A DNA stretch of 64,000 nt from assembly GCA_001457715.1 (NCBI GenBank), contig CVRF01000003.1:62001-126000 (forward strand), given 5' to 3'. The translations under genes and the position numbers were made by a program. Below the pieces are notes generated by a model, which did not search any database, was not told the origin of the DNA, and worked only from the letters and a program-made list of their open reading frames with translations. Source of the DNA: Candidatus Providencia siddallii. GTDB lineage: Bacteria > Pseudomonadota > Gammaproteobacteria > Enterobacterales > Enterobacteriaceae. Positions 55,346 to 64,000 of the stretch are shown in pieces (the first letter of the stretch is position 1; every line of letters begins with the position of its first letter).

Positions 55346-55966
55346 ATGACACAAGGCGTTTTATATGTAATATCAGCTCCTAGTGGAGCAGGTAAATCTA
55401 GTTTAATTAATTCTTTATTAAAAACAAAATTATATAACACTCAAATTTCTATTTCATACACAACAAGAACTGCACGTCCAGGAGAAATTAATGGTAAAGA
55501 TTATTTTTTTATTTCTAAAATTAAATTCTTACAAATGATTAAAAATCATGATTTTTTAGAATATGCATACGTTTTTGGAAATTATTATGGAACTTCTAAA
55601 ATTTTTATTGAAAATACTATAAAAAATTATATAGATATTATTCTTAATATTGATTGGCAAGGTGCTAAACAAATAAAGACAAAAATACACGAAACAAAAA
55701 GTATTTTCATACTACCTCCATCAAAAAATGAACTCTATCGTAGATTATACAATCGAGGACAAGATAATAACGAAGTAATTAAAAATCGCATGTTATATGC
55801 AATTAGTGAAATTAAACATTTTAATGAATATGATTATATAATTATTAATGATAATTTTAAAACTGCACTAAAAGATTTAAAGTCAATTATTAATTGTGAT
55901 CGTTTAAAATTAAAACGTCAAACTCAAAAAACTAAGGATTTAATCACTAAATTATTAGCAGACTAA
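55346..55966 (+). CDS. gmk: guanylate kinase
   Basis: Phosphorylates GMP to GDP. It has 206 residues (E. coli 207). The P-loop SAPSGAGKSSL is at residues 9-19. The GMP-binding residues are in SYTTRTARPGEINGKDYFF near 37-55, and the lid region near RLYNRGQDN. It completes the GTP route begun by guaB and guaA. It leads the gmk-rpoZ-spoT cluster as in E. coli. Confidence 0.97.
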   Translation: MTQGVLYVISAPSGAGKSSLINSLLKTKLYNTQISISYTTRTARPGEINGKDYFFISKIKFLQMIKNHDFLEYAYVFGNYYGTSKIFIENTIKNYIDIILNIDWQGAKQIKTKIHETKSIFILPPSKNELYRRLYNRGQDNNEVIKNRMLYAISEIKHFNEYDYIIINDNFKTALKDLKSIINCDRLKLKRQTQKTKDLITKLLAD

Positions 55967-56020
55967 ATATTATTTAGTGTTATACTATATTATATATAAT
56001 ATATTTTGGAGTTAATACTC

Positions 56021-56248
56021 ATGGCACGAATAACTGTACAAGATGCAGTAGAAAAAATTGGTAATCGTTTTGATCTTGTGTTAATAGCTGCACGTAGAGC
56101 ACGTCAATTACAAACTAGAAATAAAAACCCACTAGTATCTGAAGAAAACGATAAATACACAGTTTTAGCTTTACGAGAAATAGAAAACGGATTAATTAAC
56201 AACAATATTTTTAATTCAAATGAATATAAAGAAAAAAAAGATAAATAA
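56021..56248 (+). CDS. rpoZ: RNA polymerase subunit omega, short
   Basis: Chaperone-like subunit that helps assemble RNA polymerase and forms part of a ppGpp site. [20 protein letters not shown] at the ATG at 56021 identifies it; TTGGAG lies 11 bases upstream. It has 75 residues against 91 in E. coli. The conserved fold up to [10 protein letters not shown] is complete and only the variable tail is lost. Confidence 0.96.
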   Translation: MARITVQDAVEKIGNRFDLVLIAARRARQLQTRNKNPLVSEENDKYTVLALREIENGLINNNIFNSNEYKEKKDK

Positions 56249-56329
56249 TCTATTAAAATACAAACAGTTTAAATAATTAATAAAAATCGCCGCTGATTAT
56301 CTATAGTATATTATAAAGGTTAAGTTTAC

Positions 56330-58414
56330 TTGTATATATTTAAAAAATTAAATTCAGTGATTCAAAAATACCTTCCAAATGAACAAATTGAATTAATAAA
56401 AAAGGCTTATATAATAGCACGAGATGCTCATAAAGGACAAATCCGTTCTAGTGGTGAAGTTTATATTACCCACCCAATTGCTGTGGCTTGTATTTTAGCT
56501 GAGATGCATATTGAATACGAAACGTTAATGGCTGCATTGTTACATGATATAATTGAAGATACAAAATTAACTTTTAATGATATAGAAAAATTACTTGGAA
56601 CTACAACTGCAATTCTTGTAGAAAGTGTTTCTAAATTAGATAAACTAAATTTTCGAAATAAAAAAGAAGCACAAGCAGAGAATTTACGTAAAATTATTAT
56701 TTCAATGATAAAAGATACAAGAGTAATTCTAATTAAATTAGCAGATCGTATGCATAATATGAGAACACTTGATTCATTAAGAACGGATAAACAACGGAGA
56801 ATTGCACGAGAAACTTTAGAAATATACAGTCCTTTAGCTCATAGACTTGGAATAAATTATATAAAAACTGAATTAGAAGAATTAGGTTTTAAGACTTTGT
56901 ATCCAAAACGGTATCGTATTTTAAAAAAAATAGTTAAAACATCTCAAAATATCCGTAAAGATACAATACAAAAAATCTTTTCTGAAATTAACGATTGGTT
57001 AATAACAGTAGAAATTAAATTTCGTATTAGTGTATATGAAAAATCTATATATTCAATATACCGGAAAATACAACAAAAAGAACACAAATTTTATTCAATT
57101 ATGGATATTTACGCCTTTCTTGTGATCGTACAAGATATAGATACTTGCTATAGAATTTTAGGCAAAATTCATGGTTTATATAGACCACGCCCAGGACGTA
57201 TTAAAGACTATATAGCAATACCTAAAGCAAACGGATACCAAGCTCTACATACTTCATTAATTGGTCCTAAAGGAGTGCAAATTGAAATTCAAATCTGCAC
57301 TGAATATATGAATCAAATTGCTGAAATTGGGATAGCTGCTAATTGGATTTATAAAAAACAAATAGAAAAAAATTCTATTACACAATTACGAACAAGACGG
57401 TGGATGCAAAATATATTAGATTTACAACAAAGTACAGAAAATTCATTTGAATTTATTGAAAGTATAAAATCAGATCTTTTTCCAGATGAAATTTATGTTT
57501 TTACACCAAAAGGTCACATTATCGAACTACCAACTGGTTCCACCCCAGTCGATTTTGCTTATGCTGTTCATACTGATATTGGTCACACCTGTATTGCAGC
57601 TCGTGTCGATTATCAATCGTATCCACTATCACAATCATTATCAAGCGGACAAACTATTGAAATCATAACAGGTCAAGAATCAAAACCTAATGCTGCATGG
57701 TTAAATTTTGTAGTTAGCTCAAAAGCTCGTACTAAAATACGTCATTTATTAAAAAATTTAAAACGAGAAGATTCTATAAACTTAGGTAGACGTTTACTTA
57801 AACATGCATTAGGAGCAAATAAAAAACTTAGTGATATTCCTAAAATAAATATCGAAACAGAACTAGCTCGTATGAAATTAAACTCAATTGATGATTTATT
57901 ACTCGAAATTGGTTTAGGAAATGCAATAAGTGTAGTTATTGCTCGTAATTTAAAAAACAATTCTAAAATTTTACTAAAAAATAATAATAAATTTACTATA
58001 AAAAATACAAAAGATATTTTTATCACATTCTATAATAAACACATAAATGTAAACGAACCTATAATCTCTAGTATTATTAATAATGGCTTACTTATTCAAT
58101 ATAATAATTATAATTCTTTTTTTAAAAAAGAGGAAGATAAAATTACAATTGAATATAAATACGATATAAACGCATATTTTTTTGCTGAAATAAAAGTAGA
58201 TTTAATTAATCATCAAGGAGCATTAGCTAATTTAACAGCAGCTATTAATAAAACAAATTCAAGTATTAACAGAATGAATTCTGAAAAAAAAAATGATCAC
58301 ATATATTGTGTACTTATACAGCTTATTATTAAAAATCGTATTCAATTAGCAGATGTTATGCGTAAAATACGTATTTTACCTGATGTATTACGAATTAGTA
58401 GAAAGCGAAACTAA
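56330..58414 (+). CDS. spoT: (p)ppGpp hydrolase/synthetase SpoT with degenerate synthetase and C-terminal region
   Basis: Bifunctional alarmone enzyme of 694 residues (E. coli 702). The TTG start matches the E. coli TTG. The hydrolase domain is intact: His48, His72-Asp73 in LLHDIIEDT and Asp139 in KLADRMHN. In the synthetase domain several residues conserved in E. coli SpoT are replaced: Tyr236 and Leu264 for Arg, Cys323 for Arg in QIRT, Asn338 for His in AAHW. The TGS domain (FTPKGHIIELP near 388) is kept. The CC segment near residues 564-605 has lost its Cys residues and most similarity. The ACT domain at the end is conserved. I infer mainly hydrolase activity. trmH and recG are absent downstream. 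Confidence 0.95.
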   Translation: MYIFKKLNSVIQKYLPNEQIELIKKAYIIARDAHKGQIRSSGEVYITHPIAVACILAEMHIEYETLMAALLHDIIEDTKLTFNDIEKLLGTTTAILVESVSKLDKLNFRNKKEAQAENLRKIIISMIKDTRVILIKLADRMHNMRTLDSLRTDKQRRIARETLEIYSPLAHRLGINYIKTELEELGFKTLYPKRYRILKKIVKTSQNIRKDTIQKIFSEINDWLITVEIKFRISVYEKSIYSIYRKIQQKEHKFYSIMDIYAFLVIVQDIDTCYRILGKIHGLYRPRPGRIKDYIAIPKANGYQALHTSLIGPKGVQIEIQICTEYMNQIAEIGIAANWIYKKQIEKNSITQLRTRRWMQNILDLQQSTENSFEFIESIKSDLFPDEIYVFTPKGHIIELPTGSTPVDFAYAVHTDIGHTCIAARVDYQSYPLSQSLSSGQTIEIITGQESKPNAAWLNFVVSSKARTKIRHLLKNLKREDSINLGRRLLKHALGANKKLSDIPKINIETELARMKLNSIDDLLLEIGLGNAISVVIARNLKNNSKILLKNNNKFTIKNTKDIFITFYNKHINVNEPIISSIINNGLLIQYNNYNSFFKKEEDKITIEYKYDINAYFFAEIKVDLINHQGALANLTAAINKTNSSINRMNSEKKNDHIYCVLIQLIIKNRIQLADVMRKIRILPDVLRISRKRN

Positions 58415-58649
58415 ATGATCGGAATATTTTAAAAAAACATTAATAGATTTAAAATATAAATAATAATTTTAATATAAAATTAATATAAAACTCTTTATTT
58501 TTAATAAAGATATAATTTTAATAAAACTAATTATTAATTATATTTAAAACATCAAATACCATTAATAAAAATTAAATTTTACGTACATTATTATATATAT
58601 TTATTGAAAACTATTTTTAAAAAAATATATTTTAATTTACAATTAAAAA

Positions 58650-60047
58650 TTAAATATTAACATCACCAATCATTTTTTCCGGACGTATTAATTCATTAAA
58701 TTGATCTTCTGTTAAATAATTTAATGCCAACGCTGATTCTTTAAGAGTTAAATTTTCTTTATATGCTTTTTTTGCAATCTCCGCAGATTTATCATAACCT
58801 ATATGTGTATTTAATACAGTAACTAACATTAATGATTTATATAATAATTCTTTAATACGTTCATAATTTGGTTTTATACCAACAACACAATATCTATTAA
58901 AACTACGCATACCATCAGACAGTAATTGTACAGATTGTAAAAAATTATAAATCAGCATTGGACGAAAAACATTTAATTCTAAATTACCTAATGAACCACC
59001 AATATTTATTGAAACATCATTTCCAATCACCTGCGCACAAATCATACTTAATGATTCACATTGAGTTGGATTAACTTTTCCAGGCATAATTGAACTTCCT
59101 GGTTCGTTTTCAGGAATAAAAATTTCTCCAATTCCACAACGCGGTCCTGATGATAATAACCTGATATCATTAACTATCTTCATTAAAGAAACAGCTAATC
59201 CTTTTAAAGCTCCATGCATATAAACTAAACCATCACAAGTTGCAATAGCTTCAAATTTATTTAATGCAGTTATAAACGGTTGATTTGTCAATTCGGATAT
59301 TTTTTTTGCTACACGTTTAGCATAAACAAAAGAAGCATTTAAACCAGTACCAACAGCAGTTCCACCTATAGCTAATTCAGATATATGTGACATTAAATTT
59401 TTAATATGTTTTTCACTATTTATTAACATTGATAACCAACCAGAAATCTCTTGCCCTAAAGTCAATGGAATAGCATCTTGTAAATGAGTACGACCAATTT
59501 TAATGACATCTTTAAATTTAATAGTTTTTTCTTTTAATGTATTTTGTAATTCTTTCAACTCCGGTAATAAATTTTCACGTATAGATAAAACAGCAGAAAT
59601 ATTCATTGCAGTTGGAAAAACGTCATTAGAACTTTGACACTTATTTACATCATCATTTGGATGAATAAGACGATTAATACCTCTTGTTCCACCAAGCAAT
59701 TCACTACCACGATTTGCTAAAACCTCATTCATATTCATATTAGTTTGAGTACCAGAACCAGTCTGCCAAATAACTAACGGAAATTCATTTATATGTCTTC
59801 CAGCTAATATTTCATCAGCAGCTTTAATAATTGCAATTCCGTTATTTTTAGATAATAATCCAATATCCATATTTACTGTAGCAGCTGCTTTTTTTGTAAT
59901 CGCTAATGCTTTAATAAAAGCAGCAGGCATCTTTTCTGTAGAAATATTAAAATATCTTAAAGAACGTTGAGTTTGAGCACCCCATAATTTATTGTTTGGA
60001 ACATCAATAAATCCAATTGTATCTTTTTCAACACGAATGTCTGTCAT
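58650..60047 (-). CDS. fumC: fumarate hydratase class II
   Basis: Iron-independent fumarase that interconverts fumarate and malate. It has 465 residues (E. coli 467). The family signature [15 protein letters not shown] is near residue 317. [13 protein letters not shown] near 98 and the His of [14 protein letters not shown] near 187 line the active site. Malate formed here could feed maeB. Fumarate is released by purine synthesis and argininosuccinate cleavage, so recycling is a possible role. Confidence 0.97.
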   Translation of the reverse strand: MTDIRVEKDTIGFIDVPNNKLWGAQTQRSLRYFNISTEKMPAAFIKALAITKKAAATVNMDIGLLSKNNGIAIIKAADEILAGRHINEFPLVIWQTGSGTQTNMNMNEVLANRGSELLGGTRGINRLIHPNDDVNKCQSSNDVFPTAMNISAVLSIRENLLPELKELQNTLKEKTIKFKDVIKIGRTHLQDAIPLTLGQEISGWLSMLINSEKHIKNLMSHISELAIGGTAVGTGLNASFVYAKRVAKKISELTNQPFITALNKFEAIATCDGLVYMHGALKGLAVSLMKIVNDIRLLSSGPRCGIGEIFIPENEPGSSIMPGKVNPTQCESLSMICAQVIGNDVSINIGGSLGNLELNVFRPMLIYNFLQSVQLLSDGMRSFNRYCVVGIKPNYERIKELLYKSLMLVTVLNTHIGYDKSAEIAKKAYKENLTLKESALALNYLTEDQFNELIRPEKMIGDVNI

Positions 60048-60365
60048 ATATACCCTTATGTTTTTTATTAAATCGTTTTTTTAAATTTAATTTAATATTT
60101 TATAAAAAAAGAAAGATATTTTAAATATTAAATAATGTTATATACAATTTAATTATCATAATTTCTTTAATATTTATTTTATTATACAAAAATAAATATA
60201 AATGTTATAATAAAAAAATTTAAAAAATTTTTAATTTTAAAAAATATATTTATTTATAATATAAAAATATTTATTAATAGAAAAATAAATAATAATATAA
60301 TTAACTATTTAACAATAAATATAAAATGTTAAATTATTATACTTTAATTAATTAAAAAATAATTT
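60048..60365. other. AT-rich spacer, fumC to ferredoxin gene
   Basis: Nothing is readable apart from the expected fumC promoter area. The N-terminal half of rsxB is not recognisable here, in any frame I could follow. Confidence 0.45.
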
Positions 60366-60605
60366 ATGAAAAAAAAACATATTAATAAAGTTGCTTTTAT
60401 TGATGAAAAAAACTGTATAGGTTGTAATAAATGTGTTCATTTTTGTAATCATAATGCAATTATTGGCGCAAAACGTATGATACATACTATAATTAAAGAT
60501 TTATGCACAGGATGTAATTTATGTGTTATGTACTGCCCAACAGATTGTATTACGCTTATTAAAATAAAAAATAATAATATAGTTATAAATACAAAAAACA
60601 CATAA
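60366..60605 (+). CDS. rsxB: 2[4Fe-4S] ferredoxin, remnant domain of RsxB
   Basis: A 79-residue protein with two complete CxxCxxCxxxC motifs: [11 protein letters not shown] near residues 18-28 and [11 protein letters not shown] near 48-58. It aligns with the C-terminal ferredoxin domain of E. coli RsxB (192 residues), including [12 protein letters not shown] and [10 protein letters not shown]. The membrane anchor and first Fe-S domain of RsxB are missing, as are rsxA, C, D, G and E. It lies before nth, where the rsx operon lies in E. coli. No ribosome-binding site is obvious. All eight ligands are intact, which argues for a working stand-alone ferredoxin. Its partner is unknown. Confidence 0.85.
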   Translation: MKKKHINKVAFIDEKNCIGCNKCVHFCNHNAIIGAKRMIHTIIKDLCTGCNLCVMYCPTDCITLIKIKNNNIVINTKNT

Positions 60606-61094
60606 TTTTATTATATATAAATACAATTATATTTTATATAAAAATATAATTAAAATATACAAATATAATAATATAAATAAAAAATTATTTATTAATATAT
60701 AAAATTAAAAATTAAATAAAATAAAAAATTTTTTTTATTAAAATAATATATAAAATATTTAAATAAATTAAAAATTATAAATTGAATTTTATAATTTATT
60801 AAAAATAATTTTAAAAATATATTTTATTAATTTTACAAGTGTATTAATTACAATTAATATAAATAAAATTAAAATATATTAATATGCATAAACTATAATA
60901 AATATCTACAAAATATACTAATATATAACTTATTACCATACTATATAAATTAAAATAAAAATAATAAAAATTATATTTAATAAATATTAAGTTTTTTATA
61001 AAAGAACTAATTAATAAAAAAATATCTAATTCATTGATTATAAATATTTAAAACTATTACCAATAATAATATAAAAACACTTTTATATAAAAAT
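60606..61094. other. 489-base gap where rsxC-rsxE would lie
   Basis: Almost pure A/T with no trace of rsxC, rsxD, rsxG or rsxE that I can read. Confidence 0.5.
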
Positions 61095-61718
61095 ATGAAT
61101 AAAAATCAACGCATTAAAATTTTAAAATATTTACAACATAATAATAAAACACCAACAACAGAATTAAAATTTAATTCACCATTTGAGTTATTAATTTCAG
61201 TTATACTTTCAGCTAAATCTACAGATATTAGTGTAAATAAAGTTACAAATAAATTATTTAAAACAGCTAATACTCCTGAAGCTATAGTACGTTTAGGTGT
61301 TAATGGTATTAAAGAACATATAAAAACAATTGGTTTATTCAATTTAAAATCTAAATATATTTATAAGACATGTCAAATTTTGATAAGTAACCATAATAGT
61401 AAAATTCCAGAAAATAAAATTCTTCTAGAAGCTTTACCTGGTGTAGGACGTAAAACATCTAATATCATACTTAATACAATATTTAATTGGCCAACAATAG
61501 CTGTTGATACACATATCTTCCGCGTATGCAATAGAACTCATTTTGCTACAGGAAAAACTGTACTTGAAGTTGAAAAAAAATTATTAAAAGTTGTTCCTAA
61601 AAAATTTATAATAAATTTTCATAATTGGTTCTTATTACACGGAAAAAATGTTTGTTTATCAAAAAAACCTAATTGTAATTCTTGCATAATTAAAAATTTA
61701 TGTGATTTTAAAAAATAA
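61095..61718 (+). CDS. nth: endonuclease III
   Basis: DNA glycosylase/AP lyase for oxidised pyrimidines. It has 207 residues (E. coli 211). The helix-hairpin-helix LPGVGRKTSN near residue 115 holds the catalytic Lys and AVDTHIFRV near 136 the Asp. The C-terminal [4Fe-4S] loop CLSKKPNCNSCIIKNLC has the C-x6-C-x2-C-x5-C spacing. It follows the rsxB remnant, as nth follows rsx in E. coli. Confidence 0.97.
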   Translation: MNKNQRIKILKYLQHNNKTPTTELKFNSPFELLISVILSAKSTDISVNKVTNKLFKTANTPEAIVRLGVNGIKEHIKTIGLFNLKSKYIYKTCQILISNHNSKIPENKILLEALPGVGRKTSNIILNTIFNWPTIAVDTHIFRVCNRTHFATGKTVLEVEKKLLKVVPKKFIINFHNWFLLHGKNVCLSKKPNCNSCIIKNLCDFKK

Positions 61719-61810
61719 TATAAAAATTTTTATATTGACTTATTTTATTTACATTAATACCTTATCTTAATAATAAAAATAAATAAACTAAATATTAACA
61801 AATATAAAAT

Positions 61811-63748
61811 ATGTTTCGAAATAATCAAATTCTTACAGAACTTAAAGAAAAAATACATTCTCAAAAACTTAGAGTTGAAGGTTTTGTTAGAGGCACAGAA
61901 AAAAACTTCGGGTTTTTAGAAGTTAATAATAAAAAAAAATTTTTTATCCCACCAATACATATGAAAAAAGTAATGCATGGAGATAAAATAATAGCTATAA
62001 TTCATAATTATAAAAACCGCCTATTTATTGAACCTGAAAAACTTATAAAACCATTTTTAAAAAATTTTATCGGATATATTCAAAAAAAAGATAATAATAA
62101 ATTATTCGTTATTCCCAAATACCCTTTATTAAAATACATAATCCATTGTCACCCAACAAATAACATAATTCAAGAATTAAAACAAAATGATTGGGTTATT
62201 GCTAAAATGCGATATCACCCTCTAAAAGATAAACAAAAATTTTACGCAGATATTATAGAATATATTACAAACGATAAAGATGAATTTGCACAATTATTAG
62301 TAACTCTGCGTCGTTATAAATTAGAGCATCATGAACCTAAAATAATTATTGAAAAAATGAACGATAAAAACATTAAAAGAATAGATTTAACTAATCTACA
62401 TTTCATCACAATAGATAATGCAAAAACTGAAGATATGGATGATGCTTTATATATAGAAAAAACAAAAAATGGTGAATTTAAGTTATTTATTGCAATTGCA
62501 GATCCAACTAGCTACATACAGGAAGGCAGTGAATTAGATAAAATTGCAATGATTCGCTCATGCACTAACTATTTACATGGATTTAACATACCAATGTTAC
62601 CTCGTAAATTATCAGATGATCTGTGCTCCTTACAACCAAACGAATGTCGACAAGCATTAGTATGTATTACTATAATAAAAAAAGATAAAACCATTGATTC
62701 AAAAATTACATTTTTCAACGCCTGGATCAAATCGAAAACTAAACTTATATACGACGAAGTTTCTGATTGGCTTGAAAATACAGGAACATGGAAACCATCT
62801 AATGATATAGATAAACAACAAATTCTTTTATTAAAAGAAATGGCTGATAACCGTTTTAAATGGCGTAAAGAAAACGCATTAGTTTTTAAAGATAAGCCTG
62901 AATATAGATTTATTTTAAACGAACAAGGCGATGTAATAAATATTATTACAAAACTAAGGCGTAGTTCAAATAGAATTGTTGAAGAAGCTATGATAACTGC
63001 GAATTTATGCGCTGCTTCAATATTAAAAGAAAAACTTGGTTTTGGTATATTTAGTGTTCATGTTGGATTTGAACCTTTAAAAATAGAACAAGTTGTAAAT
63101 ATACTTAAAACTTACGGGATTAAAACAACTGTTAGCTCTTTATTAACAATTAAAGGTTTCCGTGAATTACACAATCAATTAAATACACAACCAACACAAT
63201 TGCTTTATAATCGTATTCGATCTTATCAAACAATTACAAGAATTAAAATTAAACCTGGACCACACTTTGGGTTAGGAGTTGATTCATATGCAACTTGGAC
63301 TTCACCTATTCGTAAATATACAGATATTATTAACCATCGATTATTAAAATCAATCATTACAGGTAAAATAATAACAAATAAACCAACAGAAAAACTAGCA
63401 AAAACATTAGATGAGCGACGTCGCGCTAATCGTATGGCTGAAAAAGAAGTGAATAATTGGCTATATGCAAAGTTTTTAAAATCTTTTATAAATACAAATA
63501 CTAAATTCTTAGCTGAACTTATTGATGTTAATAAACATGGTATAAAAACAAGATTAATCAATAACGGAGCTATAACTTTTATACCTTCATCATTTATGCA
63601 TAAAATTCCTAATGAAATTATTTGTAACTCAGAAACTGGTTGCGTTTTAATAAAAGGAAAACAGGTATATCAATTAAACGATATAATTGATGTAATTATT
63701 GTTGAAGTAAATACAAAAACGACTAATATCATTAGTCGTCCTGTATAA
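61811..63748 (+). CDS. rnb: exoribonuclease II
   Basis: Processive 3'-5' RNase. It has 645 residues (E. coli 644). Cold-shock domains cover residues 1-170. The RNB domain carries the metal Asp cluster in DNAKTEDMDDALYI near residue 205 and YATWTSPIRKYTDIINHRLL near 495. An S1 domain ends the protein. The last codons and stop overlap a short inverted repeat, ACGACTAAT/ATTAGTCGT at 63718-63739. Confidence 0.97.
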   Translation: MFRNNQILTELKEKIHSQKLRVEGFVRGTEKNFGFLEVNNKKKFFIPPIHMKKVMHGDKIIAIIHNYKNRLFIEPEKLIKPFLKNFIGYIQKKDNNKLFVIPKYPLLKYIIHCHPTNNIIQELKQNDWVIAKMRYHPLKDKQKFYADIIEYITNDKDEFAQLLVTLRRYKLEHHEPKIIIEKMNDKNIKRIDLTNLHFITIDNAKTEDMDDALYIEKTKNGEFKLFIAIADPTSYIQEGSELDKIAMIRSCTNYLHGFNIPMLPRKLSDDLCSLQPNECRQALVCITIIKKDKTIDSKITFFNAWIKSKTKLIYDEVSDWLENTGTWKPSNDIDKQQILLLKEMADNRFKWRKENALVFKDKPEYRFILNEQGDVINIITKLRRSSNRIVEEAMITANLCAASILKEKLGFGIFSVHVGFEPLKIEQVVNILKTYGIKTTVSSLLTIKGFRELHNQLNTQPTQLLYNRIRSYQTITRIKIKPGPHFGLGVDSYATWTSPIRKYTDIINHRLLKSIITGKIITNKPTEKLAKTLDERRRANRMAEKEVNNWLYAKFLKSFINTNTKFLAELIDVNKHGIKTRLINNGAITFIPSSFMHKIPNEIICNSETGCVLIKGKQVYQLNDIIDVIIVEVNTKTTNIISRPV

Positions 63749-63905
63749 GTACTATTAATAATATTTATTAAAACTATTTTTCAAATATATTATTTTTAAT
63801 AGTATTCAATAAAAATTACTAAACTTATTAAACAAAAATTTTAATACTATTAAAATTTACAATAATTCTTATTATTATAAATAATTTTAATTTTATTAAT
63901 ACAAA

Positions 63906-64000
63906 TTAATATATATTAATTTGATTACGTGATTTAGTAATTGATAAATTTATCTGCTTAAGCATTAAAGCTTGATTTTTAACACCTGTAATAGGACGAC
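63906..64000 (-). CDS. C-terminal end of an unidentified protein, cut by the window edge
   Basis: One minus-strand frame is open from the right edge to a TAA at 63906-63908, giving about 31 codons that begin RPITGVKNQALMLKQI. The G/C content rises here against the spacer beside it, which supports coding. It would be convergent with rnb. I do not recognise the family from so short a piece. Confidence 0.5.
   Translation of the reverse strand, partial: RPITGVKNQALMLKQINLSITKSRNQINIY

Overview
The window looks like part of the chromosome of an obligate, insect-type gammaproteobacterial endosymbiont of enterobacterial ancestry. Three things point there. Base composition is extremely AT-rich, with intergenic DNA close to pure A/T. 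Almost every recognisable gene is a close homologue of an E. coli housekeeping gene. Many operon partners present in E. coli are missing and replaced by featureless AT-rich gaps. I see no insertion sequence, prophage, CRISPR array, toxin-antitoxin pair or secretion island. I cannot name the genus from the sequence alone.

Layout. 1-5.6 kb: gmhB (LPS heptose), pssA (phosphatidylserine synthase), trhP/yegQ (tRNA hydroxylation) and thiD. 5.9 kb: a small AraC/SoxS-type regulator. 6.4-26.7 kb: a compressed version of the E. coli 55-57 min region (guaA, guaB, xseA, then maeB, dapE, purC, bamC, dapA, bcp, perM, purM, purN, ppk) with ptrB inserted. It covers GMP and IMP synthesis, lysine/peptidoglycan precursors and polyphosphate. 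28.4-34.8 kb: murI, murB, birA, coaA, then the conserved tRNA-Thr/Tyr/Gly/Thr-tufB transcription unit. 35.4-49.1 kb: the S10, spc and alpha ribosomal protein operons, complete and in ancestral order, with secY, rpmJ, rpoA and rplQ. 49.1-54.1 kb: trkA, fmt, def, a tsaC interrupted by an in-frame TGA, and aroE. 54.3-58.4 kb: tRNA-Asp and tRNA-Trp, then gmk, rpoZ and spoT. 58.6-63.7 kb: fumC, a 79-residue ferredoxin left over from rsxB, nth and rnb. The right edge cuts an unidentified gene on the minus strand.

Rearrangement. Several joins can be explained by recombination between repeated genes. tufB is followed by rpsJ, as expected for a tufB x tufA exchange. Three joins (gmhB|pssA, murI|murB, aroE|aspT-trpT) sit where E. 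coli carries rRNA operons, with matching gene orientation, yet no rRNA remains at any of them.

Regulation and decay. The sequence keeps a good tRNA-tufB promoter, an S10 promoter with a structured leader, the S4-type leader in front of rpsM, and clear intrinsic terminators after tufB, rpsQ and rplQ. Decay shows in BirA (no DNA-binding domain), SpoT (synthetase residues and the Cys-containing C-terminal region altered), BamC and RpoZ (short C-termini), RsxB (ferredoxin domain only) and tsaC. The most notable single item is tsaC, an essential-type gene that is full length apart from one TGA at a position where some homologues have Trp.
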